Assembly (NCBI GenBank): GCA_018436095.1
Contig: JAHDMJ010000020.1
Span: forward strand, 1 to 51,579
From: Clostridia bacterium
Lineage (GTDB): Bacteria; Bacillota; Peptococcia; DRI-13; UBA5745
Direction of reading: 5' to 3'
Length of the DNA: 51,579 bases
Below are positions 8,207 to 16,233 of this stretch, piece by piece. Each line of letters starts with the position of its first letter. The first letter of the stretch is position 1. The translations under genes were made by a program, and so were the position numbers. The notes below the pieces were generated by a model. It saw only the letters and a list, made by a program, of their open reading frames with translations, ran no database searches and was not told the DNA's origin.

Positions 8207-8419
8207 TTATATGAGCCACTTGCCGTCATCAGGAATTTCCGGCGTCAGACCGTCAGTCCAGCCGTAATATTGCCCGGCTGCCTCGGCAATGCCTTCAAAG
8301 GTAGCCAGGCTGTCTGCCTGAACCCCCGTAGCTGCCGAAAACCGGTCAAACAAGGTCTGATTAAGAAAAAACACTTCCGGTAAAATAGCTGTCCATTGCA
8401 GCCAATAGCCCCTTATCCG
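8207..8419 (-). pseudogene. C-terminal remnant of an ABC-transporter substrate-binding protein
   Basis: No start codon; bounded upstream by an in-frame stop at 8422-8420. The open frame reads YWLQWTAILPEVFFLNQTLF and then DRFSAATGVQADSLATFEGI, AEAAGQYYGWTDGLTPEIPD, ending DGKWLI. The DRFS-TG, LATFEGIA-AA--YY-WTD pattern resembles family 1 extracellular solute-binding proteins. No ribosome site, no signal peptide, no transporter genes nearby. I infer a deletion remnant, stranded between the cysteine-rich gene and the DUF1847 gene. Confidence 0.45.
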
Positions 8420-8424
8420 CTATT

Positions 8425-9087
8425 TTATTTGTTTTGAGGTTGGTTCAGAAGTTTGCTGTAGTAAGTTTTGCTGGTGTAAAGCGCGGCGGCGGGATTATGG
8501 CCCAATACGCGATCCTTAACCATCAGCGTAGTACAGATTGCCTTCGAATATTTATAAAACAGGCTGTCGTGCCCCACGCATAGCCCCACTACCACATTGA
8601 GGCCGGTTTTGGTTTTGTTGAGCAGTTTCGCCTGAAGGATAGGGTTGCACATTCGTTCGCCAGTCTTCATGATGTACTGCTCAGCCAAGTTAAGGCCGGT
8701 CTTTTTTTCCACCGCTCCTACCTTACAGGCTATCCCGTAGGGTTCGAGTCCGTTAATCCGCAGGATCTTAGCGAAAATACGGCTCTCCTCGATCAGTCCT
8801 ACGCAGGTAGCGATACCGATTTTTTTTGCGCCAATACGGTGGGCGAACTCGATAATCTCCTGCACCCGGGTGTATTTGCAATAAAAAGCCGCCTCCACCT
8901 CGGCAGCGGCAACGGCAATCTTCCGGTTGATTGGGTCGCCGTATAGCCGCAACGCCTCCTTAAGCTCCTTCTGATCGAGATTGGCGGTCAGGCAGAATTC
9001 CGGATACGTATTTTGTCCTGAATTGCAGCTCACAACGCCGCAGTCTGTGCAGGACAGGCATTTGTTTTGGTTTGACAAGATAAACAC
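8425..9087 (-). CDS. DUF1847 metal-binding protein
   Basis: 220 residues. The N-terminus carries a cysteine cluster (KCLSCTDCGVVSCNSG) and the body has further conserved cysteines (ATCVGLIEESR; ERMCNP; VGLCVGHDSLF; KAICTTLMVKDRVLGHNP). This is the DUF1847 family pattern: anaerobe proteins thought to bind a metal or cluster, with no established reaction. A sigma-A promoter (9165-9137) lies directly upstream. Stands alone in its orientation. Confidence 0.75.
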   Translation of the reverse strand: MFILSNQNKCLSCTDCGVVSCNSGQNTYPEFCLTANLDQKELKEALRLYGDPINRKIAVAAAEVEAAFYCKYTRVQEIIEFAHRIGAKKIGIATCVGLIEESRIFAKILRINGLEPYGIACKVGAVEKKTGLNLAEQYIMKTGERMCNPILQAKLLNKTKTGLNVVVGLCVGHDSLFYKYSKAICTTLMVKDRVLGHNPAAALYTSKTYYSKLLNQPQNK

Positions 9088-9136
9088 CTCATTTAATTAT
9101 TTAATAATATGCTTTATAAAATTTTGAATTTTCTTT

Positions 9137-9165
9137 ATCGTATTATGGGCGGAATTTAGTGTCAA
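9137..9165 (-). promoter_or_regulatory. Promoter of the DUF1847 gene
   Basis: Minus strand TTGACA (9165-9160), a 17-bp spacer and TACGAT (9142-9137), about 50 bp before the start codon at 9087. Confidence 0.6.
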
Positions 9166-9174
9166 CCATTTTAA

Positions 9175-9507
9175 AATAACGAAAAGCTGGAAACCATTGA
9201 ATCGGTCAAGGATATTCCCGCGGATATGGCAAGCAAGGGCAAGAAGATCGGAGAATTCATCGTGGAAAACGCCGATAAAGAATTGACGAGAATCGTCATA
9301 GAGCACTTAAAGAAAAAAGCCAAGGCTCATGTGGAGGAGGTGGCCAAAAGCGCCCTCAAGTTTGCCGACGTGCCGCTGATGCCTTTTATGGAGGATGCCG
9401 TCAAAGGCAAGGATATTGAAGACTCGGGAGGGGAAGTAGCCGGCTACAGCTTTTCCGAAGGCTTTCGGGCGGTGGTAGACGCTATATTCCCGGAAATATC
9501 CAAGTAA
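9175..9507 (+). pseudogene. Probable 5'-truncated gene of unknown family
   Basis: The frame is open from a stop at 9172 to 9507. Coding character already begins at 9181 (EKLETIESVKDIPAD), upstream of the first ATG at 9226, which has no ribosome site. The sequence is Lys/Glu/Val-rich and helical (ENADKELTRIVIEHLKKKAK) and ends SEGFRAVVDAIFPEISK. I do not recognise the family. The left boundary abuts the -35 box of the divergent DUF1847 promoter, suggesting a deletion joined foreign sequence here. It could instead be an intact small gene starting at 9226 (93 residues). Confidence 0.4.
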
Positions 9508-9543
9508 ACGCCGAAATAAGATAATAGAATGGCGGCGGCAGAT

Positions 9544-10647
9544 TTAGACCTGCTGCCGCCTGCTTCTAAGGGTGCGGTAAAGCGCATAGCAGCATTCCCC
9601 TATGGTGACAATCACGATAATTGCAGTAATAAGCAAGGTAATAATCCGGCCGCCGCCAGCCTCTAAAAAACTCATTAGGGCAGGGTTCTCACCGTCAAGG
9701 CCTCGAATAAAAGCAAGGAATTCATCGCTGAATAAACCGGGCCTGTTGATCAAATAAACTACAATAAGGGTGCTGATCAGGCTGCTGGCAACGGTGGTAC
9801 CGCAGACAAAGGGCGTCCAGCGGCCTGATTTGATTTTGACGAGGCAATCAATAATACTCAAAGAAACCACAACCGCAATAGCAGGAACACAGCTTGCTAA
9901 AAATCCCGGACTAAACAAGCTGTACAGCCGGGTTTCACCATTGATAATCACAAAAGAAAAGGGCAAGATGCCGGAGCATAATAATATAACGATTATCCCA
10001 AAAATAAGGGTCATCACCAGTTCGGCAATGCTGTCGGATAAGGGTATTCTGGCCTTATCTTCGGCAGGAAGCGGCGGTAAATCCTCTATCTTCCATTTTT
10101 TGTTTTTCTCCGGTTTCGCTCCCGTCCGTTCTGCAATCACAAAGCCTATGGTGGTCCACATCAGGGCCTGAATAACTGCGGAAAATGCTAAAGCCAGGCC
10201 TTTGGCCAGGCTCTTGGCAATTATGTAAGATAGGTCGGCCAAACCATACTCCAGGTTATCCAATGCTCCCATAACTATGCCCGCCACCAAAACCGCCACT
10301 CCCACCAGAGGCAGAACCAGCTTTAATGTGCGCAGGTATTCATCATAAATGGCCGGCGATATCAGGTATTGGGGATTTTGCCGGTATTTTTCGGCCAGAG
10401 CCGCCGGGGGCCCCAATTGCTGCAAAATCGCCCGTACCTCTCCCTCGTCAGCAGCCCCGGCGGCGGTATCGCCGGTAACGCCGCCATCAACGGTATCGCC
10501 GCCATCAACGGTATCGCCGCCATCGCCGGCCCCATCGGCCAGCATATCATAGATATTGGCCTGCAGCTCCTTGCTTACTTCCCCCCGCTCTTTTTCCGGC
10601 AGCCGGCGGGTCACATCATAAATATAGCGCTCAATTAAACCGCTCAT
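9544..10647 (-). CDS. HAAS/DUF1700-type signalling domain membrane protein
   Basis: 367 residues from ATG 10647, which overlaps the end of the PadR gene by 17 nt. The N-terminal region (MSGLIERYIYDVTRRLPEKE, then KELQANIYDML and ILQQLGPPAALAEKYR) is the helical HAAS-like domain that accompanies PadR regulators. About 30 residues of Gly/Asp/Thr-rich repeats interrupt it, encoded by an 18-bp minisatellite. Six or seven membrane segments follow, for example LVLPLVGVAVLVAGIVMG and IITLLITAIIVIVTIGECCY. The role is probably membrane sensing or regulation with the PadR partner. Confidence 0.75.
   Translation of the reverse strand: MSGLIERYIYDVTRRLPEKERGEVSKELQANIYDMLADGAGDGGDTVDGGDTVDGGVTGDTAAGAADEGEVRAILQQLGPPAALAEKYRQNPQYLISPAIYDEYLRTLKLVLPLVGVAVLVAGIVMGALDNLEYGLADLSYIIAKSLAKGLALAFSAVIQALMWTTIGFVIAERTGAKPEKNKKWKIEDLPPLPAEDKARIPLSDSIAELVMTLIFGIIVILLCSGILPFSFVIINGETRLYSLFSPGFLASCVPAIAVVVSLSIIDCLVKIKSGRWTPFVCGTTVASSLISTLIVVYLINRPGLFSDEFLAFIRGLDGENPALMSFLEAGGGRIITLLITAIIVIVTIGECCYALYRTLRSRRQQV
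10473..10526. repeat. Three 18-bp tandem repeats inside the HAAS-type gene
   Basis: Units at 10473-10490, 10491-10508 and 10509-10526 share the core CGGTATCGCCGCCATCAA with few changes. Eighteen bp is a multiple of three, so gain or loss of a unit keeps the frame and lengthens or shortens a Gly-Asp-Thr-Val linker in the encoded protein. Confidence 0.75.
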
Positions 10648-10984
10648 CCTCTTCACCCTCTCCGCAAATTGAATCAATGCTGCTTTGCATCTTCCGCCAT
10701 TCCGCCAGCAATTCCTTATATACCAGTCTGCCCTTTTCGCTTATTTCATAATATTTTCTTGGTCTGCTCTCACTGGTATCCCATTGACTGAGGAGCAGTC
10801 CCTGGCTTTCCAGCCGACGTAAAAGAGGATACAGCGTATTGGCTTCAATATCGATAAGTTTTTCCCGCATAGCTTGCAGCAGCCCGTAACCGTAATAGCT
10901 TTCCTGCAAACAACCCAAAACGGCTAAAGTTAAACTACCCCGGCGCAGCTCCGTAAGAAAGCTCTGAAATTCATTATCCGCCAT
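10631..10984 (-). CDS. PadR family transcriptional regulator
   Basis: 117 residues. The winged helix is clear: RRGSLTLAVLGCLQESYYGY, GLLQAMREK, ANTLYPLLRRLESQGLL and RKYYEISEKGRLVYKEL. It is followed by the short C-terminal dimerisation helix of PadR subfamily 2. It overlaps the HAAS-type gene, the standard PadR-effector arrangement in Firmicutes. It probably represses its own operon through the AT-rich dyad at the promoter upstream. Confidence 0.88.
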   Translation of the reverse strand: MADNEFQSFLTELRRGSLTLAVLGCLQESYYGYGLLQAMREKLIDIEANTLYPLLRRLESQGLLLSQWDTSESRPRKYYEISEKGRLVYKELLAEWRKMQSSIDSICGEGEEDERFN

Positions 10985-11004
10985 ACCATCACCTCTTCTT
11001 CCTT

Positions 11005-11034
11005 ATTATACTGTATATCACACAATATTGTAAA
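11005..11034 (-). promoter_or_regulatory. Promoter of the PadR/HAAS operon
   Basis: Minus strand TTTACA (11034-11029), an 18-bp spacer and TATAAT (11010-11005). The spacer holds an imperfect dyad (ATATTGTGTGATAT) that could be a PadR operator. Confidence 0.6.
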
Positions 11035-11086
11035 CAAAAACTTATTGGAGATTTTTAGAAGCTGATTTTCGTTTGCACCTCCGTCT

Positions 11087-11405
11087 GTACAAATTTGCAT
11101 GTTTGCCCCCCTTCATCGAAAGATGAGCAAAATTGCAGGTTTGTAAGGATCTTCTATTCCTTTTGTGCAAAATTGCAAGTTTGTTAATATGATCATGGCG
11201 TTTTGAGCAAAATTGCAAGTTTATAGTAGGTGTTTTGGCCTGAAAATAGGGTTTTGCCTTATTATTAGGCCAAATTTGTTCTGAAATCGAGATTTAAGGG
11301 GTTACAAACCTGCATTTTTGCTCAGTTAGCCTATGCGAATGATAACAAACCTGCATTTTTGCTCAGTTAGCCTGGAGAAACAATGACTAACTTGAAAAAT
11401 TGCAC
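11087..11405. repeat. Convergent cluster B of the 20-nt repeat, 40-bp period
   Basis: Forward copies begin at 11125, 11165 and 11205 (period exactly 40), with a degenerate one at 11087. Reverse copies begin at 11304 and 11345 (period 41), with a degenerate one at 11386 (again 41). Consensus GAGCAAAAWTGCAGGTTTGT; the reverse copies share a further outer AGGCTAACT. Spacers are unrelated in sequence. The 79-bp core (11225-11303) holds TTTGGCCT and AGGCCAAA as an inner inverted repeat. This and the palindrome at 11515 fill the gene-free stretch 10985-11583. Confidence 0.85.
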
Positions 11406-11514
11406 AAAAAACTCTTCTTACAAGGCTGCAAGCTAAAACAAAGCTGCTCCAGCCCCAAAGGGCGGCGGCCCCAAAGAGCGGCAGTGCCAAAGTGGCGAGA
11501 ACAAGAGCAAGAGC

Positions 11515-11575
11515 AAGGGGCTGCCTCAAAATGGTCTTTCGAAAACCATTCTAAGACAGCCCCTTGTTGAAATTC
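11515..11575. repeat. Perfectly bounded palindrome, copy 2 of the GGCTGYCTCAAA family
   Basis: AAGGGGCTGCCTCAAAATGG pairs with an arm ending ACAGCCCCTT, around a short CTTTCGAAA centre. It lies just after the stop of the HD-GYP gene on the minus strand. There is no long T-run in either direction, so termination is only possible. Outer arms resemble ends of IS1182-type elements, but no transposase is present. Confidence 0.6.
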
Positions 11576-11583
11576 AGCAATAA

Positions 11584-12852
11584 TTATTGCTTCAGACTGT
11601 TGTCGAAAATCCTGCGGAAAGCCTGTTCATTTTCCAGAAAAACATCCACCAAAAAGGGATCAAAATGGCTGCCTCTGCCTTGTTTGACGATGCCGACGCT
11701 TTTTTCGTGGCTATAGCTTTCCTTGTATACCCGCTTTGACCGCAAGGCGTCATAAACGTCTGCCAAAGCCATGATCCGGGCGGCTATTGGAATTTCCTCC
11801 CCTTTTAAACTGTTGGGATAACCGCTGCCATCCCATTTTTCATGATGACAAAGGGCGATATCCATGCCGGTTTTGATGAAGGCATTCATTTTATACTCTT
11901 TTTCCACTCCGGCCAAAGTTTCATAGCCGATAAGGGTATGGTTTTTCATGATTTCAAACTCTTCCGGCATCAACCGGCCCGGTTTAAGCAAAATGCTGTC
12001 GGGAATGCCCACCTTGCCGATATCGTGAAGGGGGCTGGCTTTGGCAATATTTTCGATGAATGAGGCGTTAATTTTATCGGGATACATCTCCTGCTGCCAA
12101 AGCTTTGATGCCACCAGCCTGCAGTATTCCGAGGTTCTGCCGATATGTTCGCCGGTATCATCATCCCGGGATTCCGCCAGTTTCACCAAAGCGTATATTG
12201 TAGCCATTTGGGAGGCGGATATCTCCACCACCTTTTCCCGCACCAATTCTTCCAGATGATCGTTGTACTTCCGCAATTTTTCCTCGGTTTCCTTGGGCCC
12301 GGTGATATCCTGGATAGTCCCCCGCACCGCCAAAGGATTGCCTTGGGCGTCATAAGACAGCACATAACGTATATGCACCCATTTAATCCTGCCGCCGGCC
12401 ATAATCAGCCGGTGCCGGAATTCGGCAGGAACAACACCCTTAAAGAGATCTTCGGCAATCCGGATATTTGCCGCCAGATCATCGGGATGAACCTTGCGGA
12501 AATAAGCCTGCAAATCGGATTCCTTATGGTTTTCTTCTATCTCCAATATTTCCTGCATGGTGTCGGACCACCAGAATTTTTTCGTCTGCAAGTCCAGTTC
12601 CCAGTTGCCCAACAAAGCGATTACCTGAGCTTCCCGGCGGCTGGCGTCGCTGCGGGCCAATTGACGGTTTTTAATTTCCAGCTGCTTCGATACCGCTGCA
12701 TAGCGGACCATCAGTTCGGAAACTAATTGGTTTTGAATCTGATTATCAATCTGATTAGCAAAATGGTCAAAGACCGTTTTGATATGCTCATCAGTCCAGG
12801 CTGCCGACAAGTCCGGCTCCCGGCCTAATGCTGTTACTCCCCTTTGCTTCAA
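11584..12852 (-). CDS. PAS domain HD-GYP protein (c-di-GMP phosphodiesterase family)
   Basis: 422 residues from a TTG that overlaps the upstream stop. Residues about 75-195 form a PAS domain with PAC ending (NWELDLQTKKFWWSDTM to VRGTIQDITG). A short helix leads to an HD-GYP domain (about 205-415): ESRDDDTGEHIGRTSEYC, the metal motif LHDIGKVGIPD, HHEKWDGSGYP in place of the GYP loop, and MALADVYDALRSKRVYK. HD-GYP enzymes hydrolyse cyclic di-GMP. It has no membrane segment and is translationally coupled to the ODP-like gene upstream, so that protein's iron/oxygen state may be the input. Confidence 0.85.
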   Translation of the reverse strand: MKQRGVTALGREPDLSAAWTDEHIKTVFDHFANQIDNQIQNQLVSELMVRYAAVSKQLEIKNRQLARSDASRREAQVIALLGNWELDLQTKKFWWSDTMQEILEIEENHKESDLQAYFRKVHPDDLAANIRIAEDLFKGVVPAEFRHRLIMAGGRIKWVHIRYVLSYDAQGNPLAVRGTIQDITGPKETEEKLRKYNDHLEELVREKVVEISASQMATIYALVKLAESRDDDTGEHIGRTSEYCRLVASKLWQQEMYPDKINASFIENIAKASPLHDIGKVGIPDSILLKPGRLMPEEFEIMKNHTLIGYETLAGVEKEYKMNAFIKTGMDIALCHHEKWDGSGYPNSLKGEEIPIAARIMALADVYDALRSKRVYKESYSHEKSVGIVKQGRGSHFDPFLVDVFLENEQAFRRIFDNSLKQ

Positions 12853-13673
12853 TGGTCCGCCTCCTCCAAGAAATAGTCTATGCCTACGTTGGTCAAGGAC
12901 TTCAAATGCCTAATGGACGCCTCCCTGGCAGCCGGGGTATTGAGGATACTGCCGTGCTGAGGAGCAATCAGCGAAATATCCAGCTTCCCGATCTCGGCAA
13001 GAGCGTAGCGGAGAGCCTTAGCCGACGTCATAATCCGCTGGTGAAAGTTGAGCATGCCTACGATCTGGCAGCTTTGTTTCGTAATGGGACAAGTTTCCTG
13101 GGGAATACAAGTTTTGCAATTTTCGTCAATTTGCGTATATAAATCCCAGTTATAATCATAGCTGCCAAAAAGGTCGCTGCTGAACAATACCTTGGTCTTT
13201 GTATCATACGTAACAAAACTGCCCGGCGAATGGGAATAAGGCGTACGGATAAACAACAAGCGCCTGCCGCTGGCAAACTCAAAAGAAAAATCCAGATTCT
13301 CAATGCACTGCTTAGGGGATCTTACTGAATAATAATTAATAAAAATATTATTTTCATAATGAGAGATGATCTTCAGCTCCTTGCTGTTGATCATGGCTTC
13401 CATATGGGGAATATTGCCGCAGAGGTCAGGATCATAGTGATGATAAATCAGGCGCCGGATCATGTTAGGGCTAACGCCTGTTCGTATGACCTTTAGCATC
13501 ACCGTACTGAAATCATCCCGGCTGCCGCTGTCTAACAGCACCGCTTCATCGCCGTCTACAATCAGATAAGGATTGCAGTGAAGGCCTATCTGCTCATCGG
13601 CAAAACCCACCCAGTAGACGCCATCGGCAATTTCGATATATTCGCTGTAGTCCAGCCCCTGATTATTCATCAT
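12849..13673 (-). CDS. ODP-family metallo-beta-lactamase-fold diiron protein
   Basis: 274 residues from the first of two adjacent ATGs at 13673, after AAAGGAG. The frame continues upstream but without a ribosome site. The fold pattern is VYWVGFADEQIGLHCNPYLI, then EAVLLDSGS, then YHHYDPDLCGNIPHM in the place of the metal-binding HxHxDH loop, YSHSPGSFVTYD, SSDLFGSYDYNWD, and a terminal PQHGSIL. This matches FprA/ODP-like proteins that lack a flavodoxin domain. A known member (Treponema denticola ODP) binds iron and oxygen and feeds chemotaxis. Here it is coupled to an HD-GYP gene, suggesting an oxygen or iron signal to c-di-GMP. Confidence 0.75.
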   Translation of the reverse strand: MMNNQGLDYSEYIEIADGVYWVGFADEQIGLHCNPYLIVDGDEAVLLDSGSRDDFSTVMLKVIRTGVSPNMIRRLIYHHYDPDLCGNIPHMEAMINSKELKIISHYENNIFINYYSVRSPKQCIENLDFSFEFASGRRLLFIRTPYSHSPGSFVTYDTKTKVLFSSDLFGSYDYNWDLYTQIDENCKTCIPQETCPITKQSCQIVGMLNFHQRIMTSAKALRYALAEIGKLDISLIAPQHGSILNTPAAREASIRHLKSLTNVGIDYFLEEADH

Positions 13674-13935
13674 TTTATCTCCTTTATAGCAGCGCCTTAA
13701 TGCCTCTTTCTGCCGCCTTCTTCCTGCCGGCTTCAGCCCCAGGGCAAAACCGGCTAAGTTGTAAGAACAGTATAAATTAAAAAAATTGCAGATACAAGGA
13801 TGAACTGCTTGCCGGCAGAGGCGGCAGCAGCAGATTTCAAAAGGCTTTTCGTAATTTTTCATCCTATCGTCATGCCATTTTCATAATCGTAAAGTATAAT
13901 GTAACGGTAATAACGATGCACGAAACGGTGGTTTT

Positions 13936-14616
13936 ATGATAAAAGTATTAATTGTAGATGATGAGCCGGGTATCCGCACTGTAATACGGGAATACGTAGA
14001 ATTTGAAGGCAACGCAGCCTTCGAGGCCGAAAACGGGATGGATGCAGTGAAGCTATGCCGGGAGCAGGATTTTGACATCATCGTCATGGATGCGATGATG
14101 CCTAAGCTGGACGGCTTCTCGGCCTGCAAAGAAATCAAGAAAATCAAAGACATTCCTATGCTGATGCTATCGGCCCGGGGTGAGGAGTACGACAAGCTTT
14201 TTGGCTTTGAAATGGGGGCGGAGGATTACGTGGTCAAACCCTTTTCTCCAAAGGAGCTGATGGCCCGGATCAATATTATCGCCAAACGCAATCAACAGCG
14301 AAAAATCCAGGAAACTCACGAAGAAGGCACCCTGATATTTGGGGGCCTGACCATAGATACACTGGGCCGCAACGTTTTTGTGGACGGCCAAAAAGTGGAT
14401 CTGACGCCAAAGGAATATGAGCTTTTGCTATATCTGGCTGCCAATAAAGGTATTGCCCTAACCCGGGATAAACTCCTCAACGCCGTCTGGGGCTATAATT
14501 TCTTTGGCGACGACCGGACGGTGGACGCCCAGATCAAATTGCTGCGGGGAAATCTCGGCCCCTACCGGGACTATATCGTAACCCTGCGAGGGGTGGGATA
14601 CAAGTTTGAGATTTGA
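13936..14616 (+). CDS. OmpR-family response regulator
   Basis: 226 residues. Receiver domain at residues 1-115 with acidic pair VDDE, phospho-acceptor Asp52 (IVMDAMMP), and the VVKPFSP lysine loop. DNA-binding winged helix at about 130-226 (LTPKEYELLLYLAANKGIAL to YIVTLRGVGYKFEI). A TATAAT lies about 30 bp upstream. The next gene, a histidine kinase, overlaps its end by 11 nt, so the pair is co-translated. The target genes may be the VTC/DUF4956/lipoprotein cluster immediately downstream, but this rests on position only. Confidence 0.92.
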   Translation: MIKVLIVDDEPGIRTVIREYVEFEGNAAFEAENGMDAVKLCREQDFDIIVMDAMMPKLDGFSACKEIKKIKDIPMLMLSARGEEYDKLFGFEMGAEDYVVKPFSPKELMARINIIAKRNQQRKIQETHEEGTLIFGGLTIDTLGRNVFVDGQKVDLTPKEYELLLYLAANKGIALTRDKLLNAVWGYNFFGDDRTVDAQIKLLRGNLGPYRDYIVTLRGVGYKFEI

Positions 14617-16033
14617 CCGCAACTCGATAGGCGTTAAGCTGTGGCTCTACTTTATTCTCTTTGCCTCCATTATCCTAACGGCTTTATGGCTTATGCAGAT
14701 CGTATTTATGCAAAGCTTCTACGAAGGCATGAAAACTAATGCCATTGCCAGTATAGCCAACCGGATCATTGCCCTTTACGGCAGCGATGATTTTGAGGCT
14801 ACGGTGGACCAGATTACCTTTCACAACTCGATTTTGGTGTTCATTACCGATACCCAAGGCAGCGTGATCTACGCTTCCGACGAGCACGGGCCCGGCGGTC
14901 CGGCAGGCGGCAAAAGGCCCGGCCACACGGCAAATAATTGGCCCTACTCCCGTCCTCTGCCCGCAGGTTTTAACGATTTTCTTGAGCAGATAAACGAAAG
15001 CGGCAGCGACCATATCCGTTATACTGTAGAAAACAGCCGGTTTCCGGGGAATTCATTGGTCTACGGGGCAAAAATGCCCGGTGCCCTGCTGTACATCAGT
15101 ACACCCTTGGACCCTGTAAATACCACCACAGACATCCTGCGCACTCAATTAATCTATGTAACTATCGCCGCCTTGGTTTTAAGCCTGATCATCGCTTTCT
15201 TTATCGCCAGAAAGTTTGCCAAGCCTGTGGCCGCTATTTCCCAGCAGGCGGGAGACTTGGCCAAAGGAAATTTTACCGTCGGTTTTGATAAAGGCTTCTG
15301 CGCCGAGCTTGACGAGTTGGCCGCTACCCTTGATCATGCTGCTCTGGAGCTTTCTAAGGTGGAAAACCTCCGGCGGGAATTGATCGCCAACATATCCCAC
15401 GACCTGCGCACCCCCCTTACGATGGTTATCGCCTATACCGAGATGATCCGGGACATTTCCGGCGGCAATAAAGAAAAACGGGAGGCCCATTTAGCGGTAA
15501 TCGCAGCGGAGGCCCAAAGGCTGACCCTGCTGGTAAACGATATTCTGGATTTATCGGTAATCCAGTCCGGCAATGAGTCCTTAGAGATGACAACCATTAA
15601 TCTCAGCGGCTTGGTGGATAAAATCCTCTCCCATTTCCAGCCGGTTTTTGAGCATGAAGGCTATATATTGGAAAAAACCGTCGAACCTGATCAGTATGTT
15701 TGGGGCGACCAGCAAAAGCTGACTCAGGTACTATATAATTTAATAGCCAATGCCATGAACTATATAGGCCAGGATCTGCGGGTATCGGTAAAGCTTTGGG
15801 ATTGCGGCGGCCGGGTACGCATTGCAGTCACCGATTATGGCGACGGCATTGCCGCAGAGGAGCTGCCCTACGTTTGGGAGCGCTACTACAAATCCAAGGA
15901 GCATAAAGGCAGCAAAGGCACAGGCCTTGGCTTGTCAATTGTGAAGGGCATTCTGGAGCTTCATGAGGCCAATTTCGGCGTTGTCAGCAATAAGGGCCAG
16001 GGGAGCACATTTTGGTTTGAACTAAACAAATAA
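14606..16033 (+). CDS. Membrane sensor histidine kinase
   Basis: 475 residues from a TTG start overlapping the response regulator gene. Two membrane segments (about 10-32 and 178-198) enclose an extracytoplasmic sensor of about 145 residues. HAMP follows (KFAKPVAAISQQAGDLAKGN), then HisKA with His265 (ANISHDLRTPLTMV) and HATPase_c with N box (LYNLIANAMNYI), DYGDGI and GTGLGLSIVKG. It phosphorylates the cognate regulator encoded just before. The sensor segment has no recognisable ligand fold. Confidence 0.92.
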   Translation: MRFDRNSIGVKLWLYFILFASIILTALWLMQIVFMQSFYEGMKTNAIASIANRIIALYGSDDFEATVDQITFHNSILVFITDTQGSVIYASDEHGPGGPAGGKRPGHTANNWPYSRPLPAGFNDFLEQINESGSDHIRYTVENSRFPGNSLVYGAKMPGALLYISTPLDPVNTTTDILRTQLIYVTIAALVLSLIIAFFIARKFAKPVAAISQQAGDLAKGNFTVGFDKGFCAELDELAATLDHAALELSKVENLRRELIANISHDLRTPLTMVIAYTEMIRDISGGNKEKREAHLAVIAAEAQRLTLLVNDILDLSVIQSGNESLEMTTINLSGLVDKILSHFQPVFEHEGYILEKTVEPDQYVWGDQQKLTQVLYNLIANAMNYIGQDLRVSVKLWDCGGRVRIAVTDYGDGIAAEELPYVWERYYKSKEHKGSKGTGLGLSIVKGILELHEANFGVVSNKGQGSTFWFELNK

Positions 16034-16051
16034 TGTATAGCGAATAAATGA

Positions 16052-16106
16052 GGGCGGCGTCTTGAACCGGATCTGAAAAAGGTCCGGGAAAGGCGCCGCC
16101 TTTGGT
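16052..16106 (+). terminator. Terminator after the two-component operon
   Basis: GGCGGCG pairs with CGCCGCC and an inner CCGGA pairs with TCCGG, followed by TTTGG. The T-run is short, so efficiency may be moderate and read-through to the VTC gene at 16234 is possible. Confidence 0.5.
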
Positions 16107-16233
16107 TTAAATACCAATTTTCTTTGCCCTTTTCCTGTCCTCATGGCCGCTCATGATTTTTTCACGGAACTTACCCTTCGCTTTCATCAGGCCGTCTTGT
16201 TCCGGCAGTAAACTAGGCTCATCAGCAAAGGAG

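Noticed and set aside
11125-11364. CRISPR array
   Set aside because: Repeat unit is 20 nt with 20-nt spacers, only 2-4 copies per orientation, copies reversed on the right side, and no cas genes within the window.
11326-11529. Possible hydrophobic membrane protein beginning MRQPLALALVLA on the minus strand
   Set aside because: It begins inside the palindrome at 11515-11575 and crosses reverse repeat copies. The frame at 3190-3387 also begins MRQPL for the same reason (shared palindrome arm), so both are by-products of the repeat.
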